A program made the position numbers and the translations under genes. A model generated the notes under the pieces. The model ran no database searches. It worked only from the letters and a program-made list of their open reading frames with translations, and was not told the DNA's origin. 46,148 nucleotides of DNA from Candidatus Magasanikiibacteriota bacterium (GTDB taxonomy: Bacteria; Patescibacteriota; Patescibacteriia; Magasanikbacterales; UBA922): NCBI GenBank assembly GCA_016214105.1, contig JACRPD010000029.1, forward strand, positions 1 through 46,148. Reading direction: 5' to 3'. Numbering within the stretch: position 1 is the first letter of the stretch; each line of letters begins with the position of its first letter. Positions 7,590-15,838 of this stretch are shown here, one piece after another.

Positions 7590-7607
7590 ATGCAGCCCGG
7601 AACGTAA
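7590..7607 (+). CDS. Possible five-codon leader-type reading frame (MQPGT)
   Basis: AAAGGAGG at 7578-7585 starts one base after the TAG of the 69-residue gene and is followed 4 bases later by ATG-CAG-CCC-GGA-ACG-TAA. The stop codon touches the start of a long stem-loop. The perfect SD makes initiation plausible; translation is unproven. Confidence 0.3.
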   Translation: MQPGT

Positions 7608-7700
7608 GGTGGCGCGACGCGAACCTCGCTCGCCCACCTGCTATGGAGTTGATTTTCGACTTAATAGCAGGGAGGAACGCGAGTGAGGTTCAAATCGCGC
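7608..7700 (+). ncRNA. Candidate structured RNA with alternative stems
   Basis: A nested fold can be drawn. GCGCGA (7612-7617) pairs with TCGCGC (7695-7700). GAACCTCGCTCG (7621-7632) pairs with CGAGTGAGGTTC (7680-7691), 12 bp with one G-U. CTGCTAT (7638-7644) pairs with ATAGCAG (7664-7670). AGTTGA (7647-7652) pairs with TCGACT (7656-7661). An alternative stem GGTGG (7608-7612) with CCACC (7634-7638) would exclude the long stem. It is GC-rich compared with its surroundings. It could be a regulatory RNA, the 3' end of the small-gene mRNA, or simply a repeat element. Not matched to any known RNA family. Confidence 0.45.
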
Positions 7701-7712
7701 GAAATATTTAAT

Positions 7713-7732
7713 CGCTAAAAAGCGTTTTTTTT
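7713..7732 (+). terminator. Short hairpin with T-run ending the small-gene unit
   Basis: CGCT (7713-7716), loop AAAA and AGCG (7721-7724) are followed by eight T residues. The stem is only 4 bp, but the T-run is strong. It lies at the 3' end of the convergent greA. Confidence 0.5.
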
Positions 7733-8234
7733 ATTTTATTTTGACTATCTGATATTCCACTTCTTTTTTATCAGCCAATTTAATTTTTATTTTCTCGCCG
7801 ATTTTACGCCCAATCAACGACGCTCCAAGCGGGGAGTTGTGGGATATAACGCCTTTTTCCGGATTAGTTTCAGAAGAACCAAGTATTTGATAGGTTTTTT
7901 CTTTTTTACCGTCAGTAATTGTAACTGTGCTACCGATCTGCACTGCGCCTATTTTTGTTTGCGGCGCGATGATTTCCGCGTGTCTCAGTTGGTTTTCTAA
8001 AATAAGGATTTTTTCGTTAATTCCTCGCAATCGTCCTTTGGCCATTTGGTATTCCACATTTTCGGAAAAGTCGCCGAGTTCGGCCAATCGTTTTACTTCT
8101 TCCACCGCGCGCGGTCGGTTGAAATTTTTTAATTTTTCCAGCTTATTTTTTAGTTCGTCAAATTTATCCTTGGTTAAAAAGGGATCTAATTTTGTCTGGC
8201 TGAACTTGCCGGGCTTGCGATAGGGGATTTGCAT
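7731..8234 (-). CDS. greA: Transcription elongation factor GreA (copy 1)
   Basis: GreA rescues backtracked RNA polymerase by stimulating its intrinsic transcript cleavage. 167 residues. The N-terminal coiled coil carries the conserved acidic-tip region LAELGDFSENVEYQMAKGRL, and the C-terminal domain carries ISHNSPLGASLIGRKIGEKIKI. I start at ATG 8234 (MQIPYRKPGK) because the upstream in-frame ATG at 8249 lies inside a perfect TATAAT box. The N-terminal extension before the first helix (about 25 residues) is longer than in E. coli GreA. It stands alone on the reverse strand. A second greA is at 20335-20805; the two differ clearly, so they are old paralogues rather than a recent duplication. 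Confidence 0.92.
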   Translation of the reverse strand: MQIPYRKPGKFSQTKLDPFLTKDKFDELKNKLEKLKNFNRPRAVEEVKRLAELGDFSENVEYQMAKGRLRGINEKILILENQLRHAEIIAPQTKIGAVQIGSTVTITDGKKEKTYQILGSSETNPEKGVISHNSPLGASLIGRKIGEKIKIKLADKKEVEYQIVKIK

Positions 8235-8247
8235 ATTGCTTGAAAGC

Positions 8248-8253
8248 ATTATA
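8248..8253 (-). promoter_or_regulatory. -10 box for greA copy 1
   Basis: On the reverse strand TATAAT (8253 to 8248) lies 13 bases before the chosen ATG (8234-8232), giving a leader of about 5-8 bases. This is another near-leaderless arrangement. Confidence 0.55.
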
Positions 8254-8294
8254 CAATGAATATATTAGAAAAGCTAATTATTAATTTTAATTTT

Positions 8295-8693
8295 ATGCGT
8301 GGATACAATATTGATATTGAAAAAGCGACCAAAGAAAATAAAAATTTTCGTAAGGTGCTTTACACGGGCAAACACAGCCAGTTGGTGTTAATGACGCTAA
8401 AACCAAACGAAGAAATTGGCATGGAGGTTCATGAGGAGAATGATCAGTTTTTTCGTTTTGAATCCGGACGAGGGAAATGTATTATTGATGGAAATGAATA
8501 TCCAGTTGGCGATGGCGTGGCTATTGTCGTCCCGGCTGGCGCGCAGCATAATGTGGTAAATATTTCAGATTCGGAAGATTTAAAATTATATACAATTTAT
8601 TCTCCGCCACATCACCAAGACGGCGTTATCCGCGCCACGAAAGCCGAAGCGGAAGCGGATAGTCCGGAGTTTGTTGCAGTGACGACGGAATAG
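8295..8693 (+). CDS. Cupin-domain protein
   Basis: A small single-domain cupin of 132 residues. Cupin motif 1 is seen as EVHEENDQFFRFESGRG and motif 2 as GDGVAIVVPAGAQHNVVN. The motif-1 ligands are partly replaced (HEEND where HxH is usual), so metal binding may be altered. Cupins of this type include sugar isomerases, binding proteins and oxygenases; no specific role can be read here. I chose ATG 8295 (MRGYNIDIEKAT) over an in-frame ATG 39 bases upstream, whose extra residues are AT-rich and unlike the family. An ABC exporter gene follows 38 bases later. Confidence 0.8.
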   Translation: MRGYNIDIEKATKENKNFRKVLYTGKHSQLVLMTLKPNEEIGMEVHEENDQFFRFESGRGKCIIDGNEYPVGDGVAIVVPAGAQHNVVNISDSEDLKLYTIYSPPHHQDGVIRATKAEAEADSPEFVAVTTE

Positions 8694-8731
8694 CGAGACA
8701 AAAAATAACGAAAATAAACAAAATTGACTGA

Positions 8732-10489
8732 ATGAAAAATTTTACCAACTCAACGTTGAAAATATATTGGCAGCACACAAGTAAACATAAATTGCTGATG
8801 TTTTTAACTTTATTCGCGGTAGCCGGGGGTGCTTTGGTTAGTGTTATTGTTCCGCTGTATTTAAAGAAGTTTTTTGATCTCATTTCCCAATCCAGCAGTC
8901 CGGATATCGCCAGTCTTTTAGTGGCTACTTTACTTTCGATTTTGGGTGTTGAATTAATCGGCTGGCTGTGCTGGCGCGTTGCCAGTTTTGCCGCGGGTTA
9001 TCTGCAATCCGGCGTTATGGCGGAGTTGTCTGATACGGTATTTAAATACCTGCATCATCACTCCTTATCTTTTTTCAGCGATAATTTTATCGGTTCGCTG
9101 GTGAAAAAGGCGAATCGCTTTATCTATTCCTATGAACGTTTAAGCGACCGTTTATTTTGGAATTTATTAAATCTTTTAATCAGCGTCAGCGCGATTATTT
9201 TTGTCTTGTTTACACGCAGTGTTTTAATTGGCTCCGCGCTGTTGATTTGGGTCACGGTGTTTATAATAGTAAATATTTTTTTGATTAAGTATCGTTTGAA
9301 GTTTGATCTTGTTCGCAGTGAAGCGGAATCAGCCGTGTCAGGCGACCTGGCGGACACCTTAAGCAATCATACTAACGTAAAATTGTTCAACGGCTATTTT
9401 CGCGAAATCGGTGTTTTCTTCGGACTGTGCCAAAAAGTAAAAAATCTTCAACGCCGGGTTTGGAATATAGAGAATACTTTTGAGGCGATTCAAGGGTTGC
9501 TGGCAATTAGTATTGAAATCGGCCTGATGTATGTTGGCGTTCGTCTTTGGCAAAAAAACCAGTTTACTATCGGCGATTTTGTCCTTTTGCAGAGTTATTT
9601 GTTGGCGGTTTTGATGAAAATTTGGGATTTGGGCCGTTTGATGCGCGATGTTTATCATGATTTATCCGACGCGGAAGAGATGACGGAAATTTTAAACACA
9701 CCGCACGAAATTCAGGACGTTTCGCGGGCAAAAGTTTTGCGCGTGCCGCGCGGCGGAATTAAGTTTGAAAACGTTGATTTTAATTACAAACAAACTCATA
9801 GTGTTTTAACCGGGTTTAATCTTGATATCTTGCCAAAAGAAAAAATCGCCTTAGTCGGCCCATCCGGCGCGGGCAAGACCACGGTAACGAAAATACTTCT
9901 GCGTTTGTATGATATTCAGCAGGGCAAAATTTCTATTGATGGACAAAGAATAGATAAGGTTACCCAAGAAAGCTTATGGGCTAATTTAAGCTTGGTGCCG
10001 CAAGATCCGATTCTTTTTCACCGTTCATTAAAGGAAAATATTCGTTATGGCCGGCCGGAAGCGACAGATAAAGAAGTATATAAAGCCGCTAAGTTAGCGC
10101 ATTGTCATGAGTTTATCTCTCAATTTCCTGAAGGATATGAAACTTTTGTCGGCGAACGCGGCGTGAAGTTGTCCGGCGGCGAACGCCAGCGGGTGGCGAT
10201 CGCGCGAGCAATTATTCACAATGCGCCGATTTTAGTTTTGGACGAGGCGACTTCCAGTTTAGATTCGGAATCAGAAAGATTGATCCAAGAAGCGCTTGAT
10301 AATTTGATGCGCGACAAAACGGTAATTGTTATTGCTCATCGTTTGTCCACGATAATGAAAATGGATCGGATAATATTGATTGACGGCGGGAGAATAAAAG
10401 AAGAGGGGACGCACGATGAATTGTTGGAGCAAGCCGGCGGTATTTATCGAAAACTCTGGCAACTGCAAGCCGGGGGGTTTATCAGTTGA
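8732..10489 (+). CDS. ABC exporter, fused permease and ATPase (MsbA-like)
   Basis: A half-transporter expected to form homodimers in the cytoplasmic membrane and export a lipid, drug or peptide using ATP. 585 residues. The N-terminal half (about 20-315) is an ABC type-1 membrane domain with about six segments. The C-terminal half is the ATPase, with Walker A GPSGAGKTT, the Q-loop LVPQDPILFHRSLKENIRYG, signature LSGGERQRVAIARA, Walker B ILVLDEATSSLD and the H-loop IAHRLST. All catalytic residues are present. The substrate cannot be inferred; MsbA, LmrA and BmrA types look alike at this level. The UvrD-like gene follows after 9 bases. Confidence 0.92.
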   Translation: MKNFTNSTLKIYWQHTSKHKLLMFLTLFAVAGGALVSVIVPLYLKKFFDLISQSSSPDIASLLVATLLSILGVELIGWLCWRVASFAAGYLQSGVMAELSDTVFKYLHHHSLSFFSDNFIGSLVKKANRFIYSYERLSDRLFWNLLNLLISVSAIIFVLFTRSVLIGSALLIWVTVFIIVNIFLIKYRLKFDLVRSEAESAVSGDLADTLSNHTNVKLFNGYFREIGVFFGLCQKVKNLQRRVWNIENTFEAIQGLLAISIEIGLMYVGVRLWQKNQFTIGDFVLLQSYLLAVLMKIWDLGRLMRDVYHDLSDAEEMTEILNTPHEIQDVSRAKVLRVPRGGIKFENVDFNYKQTHSVLTGFNLDILPKEKIALVGPSGAGKTTVTKILLRLYDIQQGKISIDGQRIDKVTQESLWANLSLVPQDPILFHRSLKENIRYGRPEATDKEVYKAAKLAHCHEFISQFPEGYETFVGERGVKLSGGERQRVAIARAIIHNAPILVLDEATSSLDSESERLIQEALDNLMRDKTVIVIAHRLSTIMKMDRIILIDGGRIKEEGTHDELLEQAGGIYRKLWQLQAGGFIS

Positions 10490-10498
10490 TAAAAAATT

Positions 10499-13441
10499 AT
10501 GAGTGAATTAAATCCCGCGCAACTTAAAGCAATAAAACACAACGGTGGTCCGCTGTTGATTGTGGCTGGAGCCGGAACCGGGAAAACGACGGTCATAACA
10601 AAAAAAATCGCGCATTTAATTAAAGACGGATTAGCGAAGCCGGAAGAAATTTTAGCGGTTACTTTTACTGACAAGGCCGCTGGAGAAATGTTAGATCGTG
10701 TTGATAAAGAGCTTGATGCGGGTTATGCCGACTTGCAGATTTCAACTTTTCACGCTTTTTGCCAGCGCCTATTAGAACATCATGGTTTGGATATTGGAAT
10801 TTCCAATCAATTCAAGCTTCTGACCCAAACCGACGCGTGGCTTTTGGTTAGACAAAACCTGGAAAAATTTAATTTGGATTATTATCGTCCGCTCGGCAAC
10901 CCGACGCGGCATATTCATGAATTAATAAAACATTTTTCCAAATGCAAAGATGAGCTGGTAAGTCCGGAAGAGTATTTACAGCATGCTCAAGGACAACAAT
11001 TAGATAAAGATTCAACCGAAGAATCGGGACGCTTGTCAGAGGTCGCTAACGCTTATCATGTTTATAATCAGCTTCTTTTGGATAATAACGCCTTGGATTT
11101 TGGCGATCTGATTTATTGCGCGGTTAAATTGCTGGGAAAGCGACCGAACATTCTAAAGTCATTGCAAGAAAGATTTAAATATATTTTGGTTGATGAGTTT
11201 CAAGATGTAAATTGGGCGCAATATTATCTTGTCAAACTCTTGGGGCAGCACGAGCGATTGACGGTCGTCGGGGACGATGATCAGTCCATTTTTGCCTTCC
11301 GCGGAGCATCAGTCTCAAACATTTTACGGTTTAAACAAGACTTTCCAAAAGCCAAAGAGGTTGTGTTAACGGAAAATTATCGTTCCGGGCAAGAGATTTT
11401 GGATCTGGCGTATAAGTCAATACAAAATAATAATCCGGATCGCCTTGAATTTAAGCTTAAAATCGATAAGTCCTTAAAGTCTGTAAAGTCCTTAAAGTCT
11501 GTAAAGTCCGTGATTGAACATGTTCATTGCGCTACTTTGAATGATGAGGTGGAAGCGGTGGTGAAGAAAATTAGTGATATTAGCGGTAGTGGATTGGTGG
11601 GCTTGGATGAGATTGCAATTTTGGTGCGGGCGAACAGCCACGCCGAACCGTTTATCGCCGGCTTGGAGCACGCGGGCATACCATATGAATTTTTAGCGTC
11701 TTCCGGACTTTTTCGCCAACCAATAGTCTTGGACGCGTATAATTTTTTGAAAGTTGTTGATTCTTATCACGAGTCAAGCGCTGTGTTTAGGCTGTTGAAA
11801 TTGCCAGTTTTTGATTTTCCGGAAAATGATTTGCAGAAATTAACTCATTTCGCGCGTAAAAAATCCATTTCCTATTACGAAGCGCTAAAGCGCGGACAAG
11901 AAATTGGCTTATATAAAGAGTGGATTGGGGTCTGCGAGAAATTGATCGGATTAATTCATAACGGGATGAAACAGGCAAGAACCGGCAAGCCGGCCGCGAT
12001 TCTGATTGATTTTTTTGAAGCCAGCGGGTATTTCAAGTATCTAACCCATGAGGATGCGGTCGGCAACCAAAATGTTATCCGCCAAATTCATCAACTGCAT
12101 CAATTTTTTGAAGAAGTAAAAAAATACGAGGAGACAATCAAAGATGCGAATGTGAAAGGTTTTGTTGAGCATTGCCAATATTTAATGGATGCCGGAGATG
12201 AGGGCTCAATGCGCCAGCTGGAAGACACGCCCGATTCGGTTAATATTTTGACTATTCACGCGGCCAAGGGTTTGGAATTTAAATATGTTTTTGTCGTGAA
12301 TTTGGTTGAAGACAGATTTCCTTCCCGTTCGCGCGGCGAAGCGATTGAATTGCCGGCGGATTTAATTAAAGAACAACTGCCCGAAGGCGATTTTCATATT
12401 CAGGAAGAACGCCGTTTATGTTACGTGGCCATGACGCGCGCGAAAGAGAGTTTATTTCTCACCAGCGCGTCAGATTACGGCGGCGTACGGGCGAAGAAAA
12501 TCAGCAGGTTTTTGGATGAATTGGGGTTTGGTGTTAAAAAAGAGAAAGAGGTGGAGAAGAAAATGCTGCCTAACATTGAACATGGAATATGGAACAGCGC
12601 ACGATTGGAGAAAGAAAAAACAAAAATCAGTTATGAAATCCCAAGCTCCCTTTCTTACTCAAAAATAAATTCTTATCAAAGATGTCCGTATCAATACAAA
12701 CTGGCTTACATTTTAGAAATTCCAACCAAAGGCAGCGCGAGTTTTAGTTTCGGATTAACCATGCACGGCACGATGCAAAAATTTTATCAGCGCATAATAG
12801 AATTAAATAGCGCCAAACAGGATTCGTTGTTTGGAATAACGCAATCGTTAACGAATAATAGCGGTAAAATTAAAATTCCTACTTTGGATGAATTACTAAG
12901 CATTTATCAAGAGAAATGGATTGATGATTGGTATAAAAATCAGAAGCAGAGAGAAGAGTATTTCGCCAAAGGGAAAAAAGTTTTGAAAGTTTTTTACGAA
13001 ACACAAGAGGGTAATTGGACTATCCCCGTGGCGCTGGAAGGTTGGTTTAAAATTAAAGTAGGCGACTGCTTTATTAATGGCCGGATTGATCGAATTGACA
13101 AGCTGGCGGATGGTTCGTTGGAGATTGTTGACTACAAAACCGGCAAGACCAAAGAAAAAGTTACCGGCGATGAGAAAAACCAGCTTTTGATTTATCAAAT
13201 CGCGGCGCAGAGTCTGTCGGAATATAAAAATTTGGGTACAGTGGCGAAATTAACTTACTATTATCTGGAAGACAATGTGCGGACGGAGTTTTTAGGCAAA
13301 GATGAAGAGCTGGAAGAATTGCGCGAGAAAATTTCCGCGACAATTAATCGGATCAAAACACAAGACTTCACCGCCACCCCGGGACCACACGTCTGCGGAT
13401 TTTGCGATTTTAAAGATATTTGCGAATATCGCCGATTATGA
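10499..13441 (+). CDS. UvrD/PcrA-type helicase with C-terminal RecB-like nuclease domain
   Basis: A superfamily-1A 3'-5' DNA helicase fused to a nuclease, probably for DNA repair or recombination. 980 residues. Motif I is GAGTGKTT (about residues 23-30), followed by FTDKAAGEM, DEFQDVNWAQ, VGDDDQSIFAFRGA, TENYRS and VAMTRAKE. From about residue 715 comes a PD-(D/E)XK domain (SYSKINSYQRCPYQYKLAY, GRIDRIDK, EIVDYKTGK) ending with CGFCDFKDICEY. Together with C(P)Y near the domain start this gives the four cysteines of an iron-sulphur-type cluster, as in AddB/RecB-like nucleases. Two repeat-derived insertions are visible: five 9-bp units (KSL/KSV repeats, residues 324-338) and an EHGIWNS peptide at about residue 694 that recurs in GltX. 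The stop overlaps the next start (ATGA). Confidence 0.93.
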   Translation: MSELNPAQLKAIKHNGGPLLIVAGAGTGKTTVITKKIAHLIKDGLAKPEEILAVTFTDKAAGEMLDRVDKELDAGYADLQISTFHAFCQRLLEHHGLDIGISNQFKLLTQTDAWLLVRQNLEKFNLDYYRPLGNPTRHIHELIKHFSKCKDELVSPEEYLQHAQGQQLDKDSTEESGRLSEVANAYHVYNQLLLDNNALDFGDLIYCAVKLLGKRPNILKSLQERFKYILVDEFQDVNWAQYYLVKLLGQHERLTVVGDDDQSIFAFRGASVSNILRFKQDFPKAKEVVLTENYRSGQEILDLAYKSIQNNNPDRLEFKLKIDKSLKSVKSLKSVKSVIEHVHCATLNDEVEAVVKKISDISGSGLVGLDEIAILVRANSHAEPFIAGLEHAGIPYEFLASSGLFRQPIVLDAYNFLKVVDSYHESSAVFRLLKLPVFDFPENDLQKLTHFARKKSISYYEALKRGQEIGLYKEWIGVCEKLIGLIHNGMKQARTGKPAAILIDFFEASGYFKYLTHEDAVGNQNVIRQIHQLHQFFEEVKKYEETIKDANVKGFVEHCQYLMDAGDEGSMRQLEDTPDSVNILTIHAAKGLEFKYVFVVNLVEDRFPSRSRGEAIELPADLIKEQLPEGDFHIQEERRLCYVAMTRAKESLFLTSASDYGGVRAKKISRFLDELGFGVKKEKEVEKKMLPNIEHGIWNSARLEKEKTKISYEIPSSLSYSKINSYQRCPYQYKLAYILEIPTKGSASFSFGLTMHGTMQKFYQRIIELNSAKQDSLFGITQSLTNNSGKIKIPTLDELLSIYQEKWIDDWYKNQKQREEYFAKGKKVLKVFYETQEGNWTIPVALEGWFKIKVGDCFINGRIDRIDKLADGSLEIVDYKTGKTKEKVTGDEKNQLLIYQIAAQSLSEYKNLGTVAKLTYYYLEDNVRTEFLGKDEELEELREKISATINRIKTQDFTATPGPHVCGFCDFKDICEYRRL
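11468..11512. repeat. Five 9-bp tandem units inside the UvrD-like gene
   Basis: Alternating AAGTCCTTA and AAGTCTGTA units (two of each) plus a final AAGTCCGTG are read in frame as KSL-KSV-KSL-KSV-KSV. Because the unit is 9 bases, copy-number changes keep the reading frame. Confidence 0.9.
12575..12596 (+). repeat. 22-bp dispersed element encoding IEHGIWN
   Basis: This element matches the reverse-strand sequence at 32344-32365 in gltX at 19 of 22 positions. In both genes it is read in the same frame, giving IEHGIWNS here and MEHGQWNT in GltX. Confidence 0.75.
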
Positions 13442-13852
13442 CTGATATAATTATATTTCTCATAATATTTTCTTTATTTTATTTAATTTTGTTATTTTAT
13501 GTTGCTTACATGGTCTATGCTACCGTAAGCGGCGCGCCGTTTGTGCCGACGCGGAGTCGCAATGTTGTTAAAATGATTGAGCTGGCTAATTTAACCGACG
13601 CGGAGAAGGTAATTGATTTGGGTTCTGGCGAGGGAAGAATCGTGTTCGCGGTCGCTTCGCATTGCGAGCAAAGCGTTGGCGTGGAAATAAACCCTTTCTT
13701 GTATTGGATCAGCCGATTAAAACAAAGAGTTTCTAATTGCAAAAATCAAAAAAGAAATGAAACCCGGAAGCCGCGTTGTTTCCTACGCTTTTACTTTTTC
13801 CGATTGGCCAATAGAGAAGAAAGATGGTAATATTTATGTGTATGTTGTTTGA
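13438..13852 (+). pseudogene. Membrane-anchored SAM methyltransferase, internally deleted and frameshifted
   Basis: The first part (ATG 13438, overlapping the helicase TGA) encodes a membrane segment (about 2-25) followed by the SAM-binding motif VIDLGSGEGRIVFAVA and GVEINPFLYW. After about residue 100 the frame becomes basic nonsense and stops at about 13828. A second frame, one base shifted, resumes at 13742 with KKEMKPGSRVVSYAFTFSDWPIEKK and ends IYVYVV-TGA at 13850-13852, which resembles the normal C-terminus of this methyltransferase type. About 60 middle residues are missing. The simplest reading is an internal deletion with loss of frame, leaving a remnant. The next gene starts 2 bases later. 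Confidence 0.7.
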
Positions 13853-13854
13853 TT

Positions 13855-14154
13855 ATGCCCCTTACTCGTCTCGCCGACACTTTAAAAAATAAAATCGCGG
13901 CGCAAACTCCGCTAAAAAAGCAGCTGCAAGCCAGTCAGATTGTTGAGTCCGCGAAAGAATTTCTATTGGAGATATTTGGCAAAGAACAGGAAAAAAACAT
14001 TGCCGCGCTGTTTTTGAAAAATCGCACTCTAACAATCAGCTGCGCCAACTCGGCCGTGGCACAAGAAGTCCGCCTCCGCCAGCAGGAGATTGTTGATGGA
14101 GTTAATAATAAAATCGGCAAAAATGAAGTGGACAGGATTAGATATTTACTGTGA
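13855..14154 (+). CDS. DciA-like DUF721 protein
   Basis: 99 residues. The C-terminal two thirds (LKNRTLTISCANSAVAQEVRLRQQEIVDGVN) matches the DUF721 fold found in DciA, the ancestral loader of the replicative helicase DnaB. The protein is a minimal version without the longer N- or C-terminal extension seen in actinobacterial DciA. I chose ATG 13855 (MPLTRLADTLK). Helicase loading is inferred from the family; membership rests on the beta-strand pattern and the conserved LRQQ region. A hairpin-type terminator follows. Confidence 0.72.
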   Translation: MPLTRLADTLKNKIAAQTPLKKQLQASQIVESAKEFLLEIFGKEQEKNIAALFLKNRTLTISCANSAVAQEVRLRQQEIVDGVNNKIGKNEVDRIRYLL

Positions 14155-14183
14155 CTGTCCACACTTGCCAAAATCTAGCTAAA

Positions 14184-14220
14184 ATAGTAGAATAACCGGT
14201 AGCTAAGGCTACTATTTTTT
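14184..14220 (+). terminator. Terminator after the DUF721 gene
   Basis: Two overlapping hairpins are possible: GTAGC (14199-14203) with GCTAC (14208-14212), and AAAATAGTAG (14181-14190) with CTACTATTTT. Both end in a run of T residues (14215-14220). The next gene starts 5 bases later. Confidence 0.65.
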
Positions 14221-14225
14221 GTTTT

Positions 14226-14624
14226 ATGACCCTTCGCCAATACCTCGCAATTATGCTAATCGCCACGGTGCTCTGTTGGGCCGCGTGGTGGATTGTTGTC
14301 ATGAATATCGATCCGTTTCAAGATACCGGCGTTGGTTTTGGATTTTTTTATTTAAGCCTATTCTTCGCTCTGCTTGGCACAATTTCTCTGCTGGCATTTT
14401 TAGTTCGGCATCTATTAAACCGTGATTATTTGATCATGTATCGCCAAGTGCAAAAGAGTTTTCGCGATTCATTGATAATTTCCAGCGCGTTGACTCTTCT
14501 GATGTATTTGCAGGGCAAGCAGTATCTTAATTGGTGGAATATGATGATGTTTTTCGCGATTATATTTTTAATCCTGTCATTTTTTTGGTCAACTAAAAAT
14601 TCTAAACAAAATTTTATCCAATAA
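14226..14624 (+). CDS. Hypothetical membrane protein, four predicted membrane segments
   Basis: 132 residues with four hydrophobic segments (about 7-28, 40-62, 80-96 and 102-120). Between the second and third lies a charged cytoplasmic-type stretch (RHLLNRDYLIMYRQVQKSFRDS). There are no catalytic motifs. The family is not one I can name; the gene lies 5 bases before proS and is probably co-transcribed with it. The start at ATG 14226 follows directly after the T-run of the preceding terminator, leaving almost no leader. Confidence 0.65.
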   Translation: MTLRQYLAIMLIATVLCWAAWWIVVMNIDPFQDTGVGFGFFYLSLFFALLGTISLLAFLVRHLLNRDYLIMYRQVQKSFRDSLIISSALTLLMYLQGKQYLNWWNMMMFFAIIFLILSFFWSTKNSKQNFIQ

Positions 14625-14629
14625 TTATT

Positions 14630-15835
14630 ATGCGCCAATCACAACTTTTTACCAAAACATTGCGCGAAGCGCCAAAAGACGAAGTCAGCCTGAACGCCCA
14701 GCTTCTAATTCGAGCAGGGTTTGTTGATAAATTGATGGCCGGAGTTTACACTTACTTGCCGCTCGGCTTGCGCGTGTTGAAAAAGATTCAAAATATTATT
14801 CGCGAAGAAATAGACGCGGTCGGCGGACAGGAGATTTTGATGCCAGCCTTGAGTCCAAAAGAAAATTGGGAGGCAACTGGTCGTTGGGATGGACTGGATG
14901 TTTTGTTCAAACTGGAAGGCGCGGGCGATAAAGAATACGCTTTGGGCGCTTCTCATGAAGAAGTGGTAAAGCCTTTGGTTCAACGTTTTGTCAAATCTTA
15001 CAAAGATTTGCCGGAGGCAGTGTATCAAATCCAACACAAATTTCGCAATGAACCGCGCGCGAAGTCAGGGCTTTTACGCGGTCGTGAATTTAACATGAAA
15101 GACCTGTACAGCTTCCATCGCGATGAAGCGGATATGAACTCTTACTATGAAAAAGTAAGCGCGGCTTATTCTAAAATTTTCTCTCGCTGCGGTTTGGACG
15201 CTAAAATAGTTGAAGCCACGGGTGGAACTTTCAGCAAATTTTCCCATGAATTTCAAGTTTTTACCGAACACGGCGAAGATGATGTCTATGTCTGCGGCAA
15301 ATGCGGTAAAAATCAAAACAAAGAATTAGTGACGGATTTAAAGTGCCCATATTGCGGCGCGGCCAGAGAAGTTAAAAAAGCAATTGAGGTTGGCAATATT
15401 TTTAAATTAAAAATCAAGTATTCCGCTCCGTTTGCTTTTAAATACTGCGCGGAAGATAATCAAGAAAAAGATGTGTTTATGGGTTGTTTTGGTCTCGGGC
15501 CGTCGCGGGTGATGGGCGCGATTGTTGAAGTTGGCCATGACGCCAACGGCATGATTTGGCCCGAATCAGTGGCTCCGTTTGATATTCACTTGGTTTCGTT
15601 GGCTAAAAGTCCGGTCGTCGCCAAACGCGCGGATGAAATTTACGAGAAATTAATCAGGTCCGGCAAAGAAGTGCTGTACGACGACAGAGCTGACGTTTCC
15701 GCTGGCGCGAAATTCGCTGACAGCGATCTAATTGGCGTTCCTTATCGTTATGTCGTGAGTGCCAAAACTTTGGAAAAAGATTCGGTGGAGGTAAAACGAC
15801 GAGGTGAAGAAAAAACGGATTTAGTGAAGATATAA
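14630..15835 (+). CDS. proS: Prolyl-tRNA synthetase, short form without the editing insertion
   Basis: Charges tRNA-Pro with proline. 401 residues, compared with about 570 for typical bacterial ProRS. Class II motifs are visible: motif 1 region GGQEILMPALSPKENW, motif 2 FRNEPRAKSGLLRGREFNMKDLYSFH and motif 3 GCFGLGPSRVMGA. The C-terminal anticodon-binding domain follows (VVAKRADEIYEKLIRSGKEVLYDDR). The roughly 180-residue INS editing domain is absent. In its place is a short segment with two CxxC pairs (YVCGKCGKNQ and LKCPYCGAA), which probably bind zinc. Loss of editing suggests reliance on a separate YbaK-type deacylase or tolerance of mischarging. mreB follows 3 bases later. Confidence 0.95.
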   Translation: MRQSQLFTKTLREAPKDEVSLNAQLLIRAGFVDKLMAGVYTYLPLGLRVLKKIQNIIREEIDAVGGQEILMPALSPKENWEATGRWDGLDVLFKLEGAGDKEYALGASHEEVVKPLVQRFVKSYKDLPEAVYQIQHKFRNEPRAKSGLLRGREFNMKDLYSFHRDEADMNSYYEKVSAAYSKIFSRCGLDAKIVEATGGTFSKFSHEFQVFTEHGEDDVYVCGKCGKNQNKELVTDLKCPYCGAAREVKKAIEVGNIFKLKIKYSAPFAFKYCAEDNQEKDVFMGCFGLGPSRVMGAIVEVGHDANGMIWPESVAPFDIHLVSLAKSPVVAKRADEIYEKLIRSGKEVLYDDRADVSAGAKFADSDLIGVPYRYVVSAKTLEKDSVEVKRRGEEKTDLVKI

Positions 15836-15838
15836 ATT

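Noticed and set aside
7608..7700. Integron attC site or gene cassette around the 69-residue gene
   Set aside because: The imperfect palindrome lacks the RYYYAAC and GTTRRRY core sites, and there is no integrase or neighbouring cassette.
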